Shown in pieces: positions 1 through 6,109 of a stretch of DNA of 6,109 nt. The number at the start of each line of letters is the position of its first letter. Position 1 is the first letter of the stretch. A model generated the notes under the pieces. That model had not been told where the DNA came from, made no database searches, and saw only the letters and a program-made list of their open reading frames with translations. The DNA comes from JANQGH01 sp039177555 (GTDB lineage Bacteria; Pseudomonadota; Alphaproteobacteria; DSM-16000; Inquilinaceae). The DNA lies in contig JBCDFV010000101.1 in the NCBI GenBank assembly GCA_039177555.1, positions 1-6,109 of the forward strand, written 5' to 3'. A program made the translations under genes and the position numbers.

Positions 1-1413
<1,413 letters not shown>

Positions 1414-1415
<2 letters not shown>

Positions 1416-1427
1416 GCGCTTGCGCCT
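1414..1427 (+). repeat. Perfect 14-bp palindrome over the acs stop codon
   Basis: AGGCGC-TT-GCGCCT is a perfect inverted repeat that begins inside the acs TAG stop. It can form a short GC-rich hairpin at the 3' end of the acs message. It has no following T tract, so it is not a standard intrinsic terminator. It could protect the 3' end of the mRNA or pause polymerase; this is inference. Confidence 0.4.
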
Positions 1428-1506
1428 GTCTGCCATGTTCGCCGGATCGGCCGCCGAACCCTATCGGCGCGCAATGGTGTTTGAGCCCTGAAAGAGCCTC
1501 ATTTGA

Positions 1507-1530
1507 CGGCGGGCGCGCAATATCCCGCCG
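1507..1530 (+). repeat. GC-rich hairpin between acs and the porin gene
   Basis: CGGCGGG (1507-1513) pairs perfectly with CCCGCCG (1524-1530) around a 10-base loop. It lies about 90 bases after the acs stop. It is followed by CACCGGCTTT, which lacks a true U-run, so at best it is a weak terminator for acs. Confidence 0.3.
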
Positions 1531-1663
1531 CACCGGCTTTGGAAAAGTCGTTTGCGCCACATATGTGTCGGACCTGGGACGGCACCTTTCGCTAGAGTCT
1601 TCAGACCTTTGGCGAGGTATGAAGTGCATCAAAACTAGAAAAACAACCCGCAAAAGTCATAGT

Positions 1664-1683
1664 CTGTTGCTGAATTGCAACAG
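1664..1683. promoter_or_regulatory. 20-bp palindrome, operator-like
   Basis: CTGTTGC-TGAATT-GCAACAG has 7-bp perfect arms and lies in the AT-rich patch about 140 bases before the porin start. The size and symmetry fit a site for a dimeric helix-turn-helix repressor. It could equally act as an RNA hairpin in the porin leader. The regulator cannot be named from sequence alone. Confidence 0.4.
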
Positions 1684-1809
1684 TGAGTGTCAAAAGGGCG
1701 ACGGGCAGGGTGGCCTATCTGGTTCTGCACGGGCGCCTCGACTATCTGTAGGCGCAGCACTGTGGGGGCAGCGGCCGCCGATGTACGGCGGTGTGGCTCG
1801 TCACGAAAT

Positions 1810-1814
1810 GGAGG
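1810..1814 (+). promoter_or_regulatory. Ribosome binding site that fixes the porin start
   Basis: GGAGG ends 9 bases before the ATG at 1824. It supports that ATG over the in-frame GTG at 1791, which would put 11 residues in front of an otherwise normal signal peptide. Confidence 0.8.
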
Positions 1815-1823
1815 ATTTTTAGG

Positions 1824-2897
1824 ATGCGCAATCGTTCCCTTCTGCTGGCGACGGCGGCCGTTATCGGCCTGTCGCTGCCGGCTCAGGCCCAGCAAACCGA
1901 AGGTTTTTTTATCGAAGGCCAAGGTGGGGTTAACTGGCTGGAAGACATCGATGTGTTTCCCGGTAGCGTTTCAATACCGGGCTTGGAAGCGACCATCGGC
2001 TCGGCCAGCTTCGATACCGGCTGGGCCGCGTCCGGCCAGGTCGGCTATGGATTCGGCAACGGCCTGATCCTCGAGGGCGAGGTAACCTATCGCAGCAATG
2101 ACGGCGATCTTCCCGTCAGAGGTCGGCTCGAGAGGGAACGCCGGTTCCAACAGGACTACCAGTTCGACGTCGATTCTTGGGCTTTCATGGCCAACGTCCT
2201 TTATGAATTCAATCCGGTCGCCGGCGTGCACCCCTATGTCGGTGCCGGCATCGGCGCCGCCATCGTCGACGCCGAGGTCAGGACGCCGGGCGGCGTTGAG
2301 GTCAGCGATGACGACACGGGCTTTGCCGCCCAGGCGATTGCCGGCCTCCGCATTCCGTTCACGCCGCAATTGAGCGCCGTTGTCGACTATCGCTTCTTCA
2401 ACGTCTTCGACATTGAGTTCGATGAGTTCGGCGGCTTCATCCCGGGGGTTCCGTCGACCGTTCAGGACGATCTGATGAACCATACGGTGATGGCCGGCTT
2501 GCGCTACACGTTCGCGCCCCCGCCGCCGCCGCCGCCCCCGCCGGCGCCGATCGTGGCCCCGGTGGCGGAGACCGCGTTCATCGTGTTCTTCGACTGGGAC
2601 CGGGCCGATCTGACGCCTGAGGCCAATCTGGTTCTGGACGACGTTGTCGTTGTGGCCAACCAGTCCGGCTTCGCCTCGATCCGGCTTGATGGCTATACCG
2701 ACCTCTCCGGGTCCGCGCAGTACAATCTGGGCCTGTCGGAGCGCCGGGCGAACTCGGTGGCCAATGGCCTGATCGCGCGCGGCATCGCGCCGGACGAGAT
2801 CGTGATCCGGGCCTTCGGTGAGGAGAACCCGCTGGTGCCGACCCCGGACGGCGTGCGCGAACCGCAGAACCGCCGGGTGGAGATCTTCCTGACCTAA
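1824..2897 (+). CDS. OmpA-family outer-membrane protein (beta-barrel plus peptidoglycan-binding domain)
   Basis: A 357-residue structural protein likely tying the outer membrane to the cell wall. Residues 1-22 form a signal peptide (MRNR, hydrophobic core, AQA then QQ as the likely cleavage site). Residues of about 25-230 show the alternating pattern, glycine and aromatic content of an eight-stranded OmpA-like barrel (for example HPYVGAGIGAAI and VMAGLRYTF at its end). Nine prolines (232-240) make the hinge. From about residue 247 an OmpA C-terminal domain follows: FDWDRADLTPEA, GYTDLSGSAQYN, LSERRANSV and NRRVEI. Asp293 and Arg308 are spaced exactly as the diaminopimelate-binding Asp271/Arg286 pair of E. 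coli OmpA. The start is set by GGAGG upstream. It appears to be a single-gene unit, with its own terminator downstream. It could be named ompA, but the family is broad and the orthologue is not certain. Confidence 0.93.
   Translation: MRNRSLLLATAAVIGLSLPAQAQQTEGFFIEGQGGVNWLEDIDVFPGSVSIPGLEATIGSASFDTGWAASGQVGYGFGNGLILEGEVTYRSNDGDLPVRGRLERERRFQQDYQFDVDSWAFMANVLYEFNPVAGVHPYVGAGIGAAIVDAEVRTPGGVEVSDDDTGFAAQAIAGLRIPFTPQLSAVVDYRFFNVFDIEFDEFGGFIPGVPSTVQDDLMNHTVMAGLRYTFAPPPPPPPPPAPIVAPVAETAFIVFFDWDRADLTPEANLVLDDVVVVANQSGFASIRLDGYTDLSGSAQYNLGLSERRANSVANGLIARGIAPDEIVIRAFGEENPLVPTPDGVREPQNRRVEIFLT
2517..2543 (+). repeat. CCN triplet run coding the poly-proline hinge
   Basis: Nine consecutive proline codons, mostly CCG, lie between the barrel and the peptidoglycan-binding domain of the porin. 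Such a run is prone to slippage in units of three, which would change linker length without breaking the frame, and proline stretches of this kind usually need EF-P for smooth translation (general knowledge). Confidence 0.8.
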
Positions 2898-2925
2898 CCG
2901 TCGGGTCGCACCCAACCGTCTAAAG

Positions 2926-2963
2926 AGCGCCGGTCCGGCATTGCCCGGGCCGGCGCTTTTTTT
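2926..2963 (+). terminator. Intrinsic terminator of the porin gene
   Basis: A 13-bp stem (2926-2938 with 2945-2957, one G-T wobble), a 6-base loop and seven Ts (2957-2963), starting 28 bases after the porin stop. It sits between two convergent genes. On the other strand the stem is followed only by CTCTTTAG, so termination of arfB there would be weaker. Confidence 0.93.
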
Positions 2964-2996
2964 GTGCGCAAATCCCGTTCGATGGGTCCGGTAGGC

Positions 2997-3419
2997 TCAG
3001 CCGTCGACGGGCGGCTTGCCGCGCAACCTCTTCAAGGCGCCGCGCCGCGTCTTTGTGTCGGTGCGGGATGCCTTTGCGGCCTTGGATGGCCGAGTCGGAC
3101 GTCGGAAGGTGGGCCGCTTCGCCGACCGCTGGAGGAGATCGACCAGCCGCGCCAGCGCATCGGCACGATTCTGCTCCCGGCTGCGAAAACGGTCGGCGGT
3201 AATCACAATGACGCCGTCCTTGGTCAGGCGACTGCCCGCCAACCGCCTCGCCCGCGCCCGGACGTAGGCCGGCAGCGACGTCGAGCCGGCCAGGTCGAAC
3301 CGAAGCTGAACCGCCGAAGAAACCTTATTCACGTGCTGGCCGCCAGGGCCGGACGCACGGATAAAGCTCTCCTCGATCTCGTCCGGATCGATGGCGATGA
3401 CTTCCGTGATGCGGATCAT
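2997..3419 (-). CDS. arfB: Alternative ribosome-rescue factor B (peptidyl-tRNA hydrolase)
   Basis: Releases ribosomes stalled on mRNAs lacking a stop codon by hydrolysing the peptidyl-tRNA in the A site, a backup to tmRNA trans-translation. The protein is 140 residues, the same length as E. coli ArfB (YaeJ). The catalytic GGQ is at residues 26-28 in ASGPGGQHVNK, followed by the release-factor-like core (QLRFDL, DGVIVITADRFRSREQNR). A lysine/arginine-rich tail (ARRPTRP-like TFRRPTRPSKAAKASR through ALKRLRGK) is known in the family to insert in the empty mRNA entry channel. The start at 3419 gives MIRITEVIAI, matching the family's first residues. The frame continues upstream to an ATG at 3533, but those 38 residues look unlike the family. 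No Shine-Dalgarno is visible before the chosen ATG. Convergent with the porin gene and divergent from the urea genes. Confidence 0.94.
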   Translation of the reverse strand: MIRITEVIAIDPDEIEESFIRASGPGGQHVNKVSSAVQLRFDLAGSTSLPAYVRARARRLAGSRLTKDGVIVITADRFRSREQNRADALARLVDLLQRSAKRPTFRRPTRPSKAAKASRTDTKTRRGALKRLRGKPPVDG

Positions 3420-3447
3420 GGGCGCAATCTGGGGTGATGGAACCCGA

Positions 3448-3467
3448 CCTGACAAGCGATTGTCGGG
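3448..3467. repeat. Hairpin-forming dyad upstream of arfB
   Basis: CCTGACAAGCGATTGTCGGG folds into an 8-bp stem (one G-T pair) around GCGA on the + strand. On the - strand, where it would fall in an arfB leader, CCCGAC can instead pair with a second GTCGGG (complement of 3443-3448), so two mutually exclusive stems are possible. Confidence 0.35.
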
Positions 3468-3527
3468 CAAACCTGCCCAAAAAGCTGGCTGACCTGCTTC
3501 AACATTGAGCATCGGCGATATCCCAAC

Positions 3528-3547
3528 GCACAAGCGGCAGGCTGTGC
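3528..3547. promoter_or_regulatory. Inverted repeat upstream of the sigma-54 promoter
   Basis: GCACA (3528-3532) and TGTGC (3543-3547) are 10 bases apart, roughly 80-100 bases upstream of the expected urea-operon start point, where enhancer-binding proteins act. The half-sites contain the GCAC/GTGC core of NtrC sites, but the core spacing is 12 bases instead of the usual 7, so calling it an NtrC site is not justified. Confidence 0.25.
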
Positions 3548-3579
3548 CGTGCTCGTTTCTCAGGGTGTAGTCCCAACAG

Positions 3580-3592
3580 AATCAACGTCCTG
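3580..3592 (+). promoter_or_regulatory. Possible IHF site
   Basis: AATCAACGTCCTG matches the IHF consensus WATCARNNNNTTR except for one base. It lies about 33-45 bases upstream of the predicted start point, the usual place for the DNA bend that brings an activator to a sigma-54 promoter. The consensus is loose, so the call rests mainly on position. Confidence 0.3.
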
Positions 3593-3598
3593 CCGATT

Positions 3599-3614
3599 TG
3601 GCCCGGATCTTGCT
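3599..3614 (+). promoter_or_regulatory. Sigma-54 (RpoN) -24/-12 promoter for the urea genes
   Basis: TGGCCCGGATCTTGCT matches TGGCACGNNNNTTGCW at every defined position but one (C for A), with the invariant GG (3600-3601) and GC (3612-3613) exactly 10 bases apart. Transcription should start near 3625. It faces the urtD-urtE remnant and ureDABC with no other promoter-like site before ureD that I can see. Sigma-54 control through NtrC is well known for urea and urease genes in proteobacteria, which fits nitrogen-limited expression. Confidence 0.72.
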
Positions 3615-3636
3615 GTTGGTTCGATGGCCAATTCTA

Positions 3637-4137
3637 ATCGGAGACGACGATAACGCGGCCGTCAAGACCACGTCGAAGGACATGACGACCGGCAAGGCAC
3701 GGCCGGAAGAGGGCACGATCACGTTTTATCAGACAACGGACCTGACACGCTTGGACGAGGCGGAAACCGCTGAACTCGGCATCGGGCGCAAGTTCCAGAA
3801 GCCAACCGTTTTCGAAAGCCACACGGTCCGGGACAACATCGCGCTGGCCCTAAAGGCACCGCGCGGCCTGTTCCCGAACCTGGTCGCCCGGCCCAGGCTT
3901 CTGGTGCTGGACGAACCGACCGAGGGCATCCAGCCCTCGATCATCAAGGACATCGGCCTGGCGATCCGTTATCCGCGCGACCAGGGCGCGATGGCGATTT
4001 TGCTGGTCGAGCAGTATTTCGAGTTCGCCCGCGAACTTGCCGATCGCTTTGCGGTCATGGATCGTGGCAGGGTGGTGGCCGCCGGCGCTGCGGGCGCCAT
4101 GGATGACGCCGAGATCCGACGCCATCTCACCGTTTGA
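3637..4137 (+). pseudogene. Urea ABC transporter remnant: front of urtD fused to back of urtE
   Basis: Intact UrtD and UrtE are two separate ATPases of the UrtABCDE urea importer. Here one open frame starts with UrtD-like sequence (TGKARPEEG, TTDLTRLDEAE, then the Q-loop region LGIGRKFQKPTVFESHTV) and, near 3865-3895, becomes UrtE-like (VARPRLLVLDEPTEGIQPS, LLVEQYFEFARELADRF, then RRHLTV at the end). Lost are the back half of UrtD and the front half of UrtE, including any LSGGQ signature motif. The Walker A is ruined: NAAVKTT stands where NGAGKTT is expected, with DD before it for GP. RYPRD also replaces the usual RYLRD. Walker B (LLVLDEP) survives. The frame can be extended back to a TTG at 3598, but that lies within the promoter, and the first in-frame ATG in the transcript is at 3682 without a well-spaced ribosome site. 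It cannot work as a transporter ATPase. The stop overlaps an ATG at 4137 in frame with ureD. Confidence 0.85.
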
Positions 4138-4138
4138 T

Positions 4139-4143
4139 GAGGG
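4139..4143 (+). promoter_or_regulatory. Ribosome binding site for ureD
   Basis: GAGGG stands 8 bases before the ATG at 4152 and favours it over the ATG at 4137, which has no Shine-Dalgarno but overlaps the stop of the upstream remnant (TGATG) and could be used by translational coupling. Confidence 0.5.
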
Positions 4144-4151
4144 TTGCTTTT

Positions 4152-5012
4152 ATGGATGGCGCTGTGGCCGGCGCGGGTTCCTTGCAGGCCGATCAGTCAA
4201 ACCATGCGCGCGGACATCTCGCGATGCGGTGGCGCCACGTGGCCGGACGGACGCGGTTGGCGACCGTGGCCCAGGCGACGCCCTATCGGCTGTTAACCCC
4301 GATGGTCGAGCCCGACGAGCCGCCCTTGGCCGTTGCGGCGAATGTCTCCGGCGGTGTCGTAGGGGGTGACAGGCTGGATCTGTCACTGGCGGTCGGACCC
4401 AACGCCGCACTGTCGACGGTCGGTCAAGCGGCGGAAAAGGTCTATCGCTCCGCCGGCCCGACGGCGCACCTTCGCAACCGCATTTCGGTCGAGAGCGGCG
4501 GCACGCTTGATTGGATGCCCCAGGGCACGATCCTGTTCGACGGCGTTCGAATGACCCGGCGGACAGCTATCGATCTGGCGGACGATGCGGCCTTGCTTTA
4601 CGGCGAGATTCTTATCTTCGGCCGTCACGGCATGGGCGAGCGCCTGGTCTCGGGCGACATTGCCGACAATCTGGATGTCTCGGTGGCCGGCGATCGGGTC
4701 TTTGCCGATCGTTTTCGACTGTCGGATGGCATGGCGGCGTTGGCCGATCGGTTCGCCCTTGATGGTGCGGAGGCCGCCGCGCTGGTGATCTTACACGCGT
4801 CGGAACGCGATCTTCTGGATTCGGTTCGGGATCGCCTAAAGCCGGGGCCAGGTCTGCGCTGCGGGGCGACGCGCCGCGGCCCGCTGCTGGTCCTGCGTTG
4901 GCTGGGTACCGACGCTGCGGCACTGCGCGCATCCGTCGGAGGGTTTTGGCGCTGGGCGCGGGGGGAAGTCTGCGGCTTTCCGACCCGGCTGCCAAGCGTA
5001 TGGGTCATCTAG
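4152..5012 (+). CDS. ureD: Urease accessory protein UreD
   Basis: UreD (UreH) binds apo-urease and, with UreF and UreG, forms the scaffold through which nickel is delivered to the UreC active site. The 286-residue product is of normal family length. Family features seen: NVSGGVVGGDRLDL (from residue 64; usual form NTAGGLTGGDRL), QAAEKVYRSAG (from 92), the PQGTILFDG block (from 123) and LIFGRHGMGE (from about 155), ending in LPSVWVI like the common PRVW end. The start chosen has GAGGG upstream; an ATG 15 bases earlier (4137) is a fair alternative and gives 291 residues. It is the first intact gene after the transporter scar and lies 36 bases before ureA, so it is probably co-transcribed with the structural genes. 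No frameshift or missing block, so it appears functional despite its damaged neighbour. Confidence 0.94.
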   Translation: MDGAVAGAGSLQADQSNHARGHLAMRWRHVAGRTRLATVAQATPYRLLTPMVEPDEPPLAVAANVSGGVVGGDRLDLSLAVGPNAALSTVGQAAEKVYRSAGPTAHLRNRISVESGGTLDWMPQGTILFDGVRMTRRTAIDLADDAALLYGEILIFGRHGMGERLVSGDIADNLDVSVAGDRVFADRFRLSDGMAALADRFALDGAEAAALVILHASERDLLDSVRDRLKPGPGLRCGATRRGPLLVLRWLGTDAAALRASVGGFWRWARGEVCGFPTRLPSVWVI

Positions 5013-5048
5013 GAACGATCGGGGCAACGGCGTGAAAAAGGGGACAGG

Positions 5049-5360
5049 ATGAATCTGACACCGCGGGAGAAGGACAAGCTGATGGTCGCGGTCGCCGCCA
5101 TGGTGGCGCGCAACCGCCTGGCGCGGGGCGTGAAGCTGAACCATCCGGAGGCGGTGGCTCTGATCACCGACTTCGTGCTCGAAGGCGCACGCGACGGCCG
5201 GTCTGTCGCCGATCTGATGTCCGCCGGGGCCGCGGTTCTGACCAGCGACCAGGTGATGGAGGGCATTCCGGAGATGATCGACGAGATCCAGGTCGAGGCC
5301 ACCTTCCCGGACGGCACCAAGCTGGTCACCGTCCACGAACCCATTCGCGCTGTCGACTGA
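5049..5360 (+). CDS. ureA: Urease gamma subunit
   Basis: Smallest of the three structural subunits of nickel urease, which splits urea into ammonia and carbamate in the cytoplasm. The 103-residue length is close to the usual 100. The whole family pattern is present: MNLTPREKDKL at the start, RGVKLNHPEAVALITDF (26-42), EGARDGRSVADLM (45-57), DQVMEG (67-72) and the near-invariant VEATFPDGTKLVTVHEPI toward the end. AGGGGA (5039-5044) precedes the ATG. ureB follows after 12 bases. Gamma is a separate gene here, as in most bacteria, not fused to beta as in Helicobacter. Confidence 0.98.
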   Translation: MNLTPREKDKLMVAVAAMVARNRLARGVKLNHPEAVALITDFVLEGARDGRSVADLMSAGAAVLTSDQVMEGIPEMIDEIQVEATFPDGTKLVTVHEPIRAVD

Positions 5361-5372
5361 GGAGAGCGACCC

Positions 5373-5699
5373 ATGATCCCAGGCGAATTCATCGTTGCCG
5401 ACGGCGACATCGTGCTGAACGAGGGCCGGCCGATCCGGACCCTTGACGTCACGAACACGGGCGACCGGCCGGTGCAGGTCGGCAGCCACTACCACTTCTT
5501 CGAGACCAACGAGGCGCTTGAGTTCGACCGCGACAGCGCACTCGGCTATCGCCTCGATATCCCGGCCGGCACGGCCGTGCGGTTCGAACCCGGCCAGACC
5601 CGCGAGGTGGCGCTGGTCGCGCTCTCCGGCGCCCGCATCGTCAAAGGGTTCCGCGATCTGGTCGATGGCCCGCTGCCACCGTTGGGAGACGAGGCATGA
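5373..5699 (+). CDS. ureB: Urease beta subunit
   Basis: Second structural subunit of urease; it packs against UreC in the (alpha-beta-gamma)3 enzyme. The 108 residues include MIPGEFI at the start, VGSHYHFFETN (36-46), ALEFDRDSALGYRLDIPAGTAVRFEPGQ (48-75, the family's most conserved stretch) and the terminal region ending in DEA. AGGAG (5360-5364) overlaps the ureA stop and sits 8 bases before the ATG. The ureB stop overlaps the ureC start as ATGA, which points to translational coupling and equal subunit supply. Confidence 0.98.
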   Translation: MIPGEFIVADGDIVLNEGRPIRTLDVTNTGDRPVQVGSHYHFFETNEALEFDRDSALGYRLDIPAGTAVRFEPGQTREVALVALSGARIVKGFRDLVDGPLPPLGDEA

Positions 5700-6109
5700 G
5701 CTATCGCATCTCCCGCAGCCGCTATGCCCACATGTTCGGCCCCACGGTTGGCGACCGGGTGCGCCTGGCGGATACGGAGCTGTTCATCGAGGTCGAGCGC
5801 GACTTCACCACCTATGGCGAGGAGGTGAAGTTCGGCGGCGGCAAGGTGATCCGTGACGGCATGGGCCAAAGCGCCATCACCCGCGCCCAAGGTGCCGTCG
5901 ACACGGTCATCACCAATGCGCTGATCCTGGACCATTGGGGCGTCGTGAAGGCCGATATCGGCATCCGCGACGGCAAGATCGACGGTATCGGCAAGGCGGG
6001 CAATCCGGACATTCAGCCGGATGTGACCGTTGTCGTCGGCCCAGGCACGGAGGTGATCGCCGGCGAAGGGAAGATCATCACCGCCGGCGGCATCGATGCC
6101 CACATCCAC
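5696..6109 (+). CDS. ureC: Urease alpha (catalytic) subunit, 3' end missing
   Basis: Catalytic subunit carrying the two-nickel centre. Only the first 138 codons of about 570 are in the window. Seen: SRSRYAHMFGPTVGDRVRLADTEL (7-29), YGEEVKFGGGKVIRDGMGQS (40-59), the TNALILDHWGVVKADIGI stretch (73-90), and GGIDAHIH at the last codons. His136 and His138 correspond to the nickel ligands His134 and His136 of Klebsiella urease. The carbamylated lysine and the remaining ligands lie beyond the edge. The ATG is inside the ATGA overlap with the ureB stop. No damage in the part visible. The rest of the operon (probably ureE, ureF, ureG) would be expected to the right. Confidence 0.97.
   Translation, partial: MSYRISRSRYAHMFGPTVGDRVRLADTELFIEVERDFTTYGEEVKFGGGKVIRDGMGQSAITRAQGAVDTVITNALILDHWGVVKADIGIRDGKIDGIGKAGNPDIQPDVTVVVGPGTEVIAGEGKIITAGGIDAHIH

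Larger units (their letters stand above)
1416..1823. other. Gene-free region between acs and the porin gene
   Basis: About 400 bases with no protein I can support; the open frames here resemble nothing I recognise and one simply runs into the porin gene. It holds a GC hairpin (1507-1530), a 10-bp palindrome CACATATGTG (1558-1567), an AT-rich patch (about 1620-1680) and a 20-bp palindrome (1664-1683). A weak promoter candidate is CGGACC (1569-1574) with TAGAGT (1593-1598) at 18-bp spacing; the GCTAGAG context resembles alphaproteobacterial -10 elements. If used, the porin message would have a leader of about 220 nt. Confidence in that promoter is low. Confidence 0.4.

Noticed and set aside
1541..1555. 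Possible sigma-54 site upstream of the porin gene (GG at 1541, GC at 1554)
   Set aside because: The GG-GC gap is 11 bases instead of the required 10 and the flanks match poorly.
1481..1822. 113-codon open frame in the acs-porin gap
   Set aside because: No recognisable domain, no clear ribosome site, odd composition, and it runs through the palindrome and into the porin ribosome-binding region.
1971..2915. Long antisense open frame across the porin gene (314 codons)
   Set aside because: Low-complexity, arginine-rich product opposite a well-supported OmpA-family gene; a by-product of GC-rich codon use.
3420..3533. 38-residue N-terminal extension of ArfB from the ATG at 3533
   Set aside because: The family begins at MIRITEV-like sequence and is 140 residues long; the extension has no family resemblance.
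3624..3653. Tiny frame MANSNRRRR starting at the predicted sigma-54 start point
   Set aside because: Nine codons with no ribosome site; it could be the relic of a lost gene's signal peptide, but nothing supports it.
4150..4410. Antisense and alternate-frame open frames across ureD
   Set aside because: Proline/arginine-rich shadows of the ureD frame, which itself shows clear family motifs.

Overview
The window reads as chromosomal DNA of a GC-rich alphaproteobacterium, probably of a Rhodospirillales-like lineage. This is inferred from the proteins: an OmpA-family porin with a poly-proline hinge, an alphaproteobacterial Acs, and a urea-transport/urease block in the order urtD-urtE-ureD-ureA-ureB-ureC. 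No mobile element, CRISPR array, tRNA or rRNA was found. Most genes are housekeeping or ordinary metabolism. The interesting part is the remodelled urea locus.

Layout: (1) 1-1415, + strand, the C-terminal three quarters of acetyl-CoA synthetase (acs), cut by the window edge. (2) 1416-1823, a gene-free stretch with several small dyads, including a perfect 7-bp-arm palindrome at 1664-1683, leading to (3) 1824-2897, an OmpA-like outer-membrane protein with signal peptide, beta-barrel, nine-proline hinge and peptidoglycan-binding domain, closed by a strong intrinsic terminator at 2926-2963. (4) 2997-3419, - strand, arfB (yaeJ), a ribosome-rescue peptidyl-tRNA hydrolase convergent with the porin gene. 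(5) 3420-3636, the divergent regulatory region, holding a near-consensus sigma-54 (-24/-12) promoter at 3599-3614 that points at the urea genes. (6) About 3637-4137, a pseudogene in which the front part of urtD (urea ABC transporter ATPase) is joined in frame to the back part of urtE (its partner ATPase), with the middle lost and a ruined Walker A. (7) 4152-6109, ureD, ureA, ureB and the start of ureC, tightly packed and apparently intact, cut by the right edge just after the first two nickel-ligand histidines of UreC.

How it fits together: the urease genes appear to be driven by a nitrogen-type sigma-54 promoter that once probably served a full urt-ure operon. The transporter genes seem to have been removed by deletion, leaving a scar between the promoter and ureD, while the urease genes remain in good order. 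The cell at this locus would therefore hydrolyse urea made internally or entering by another route, unless an intact urt set lies elsewhere. I see no convincing evidence of a wholly new system in this window.
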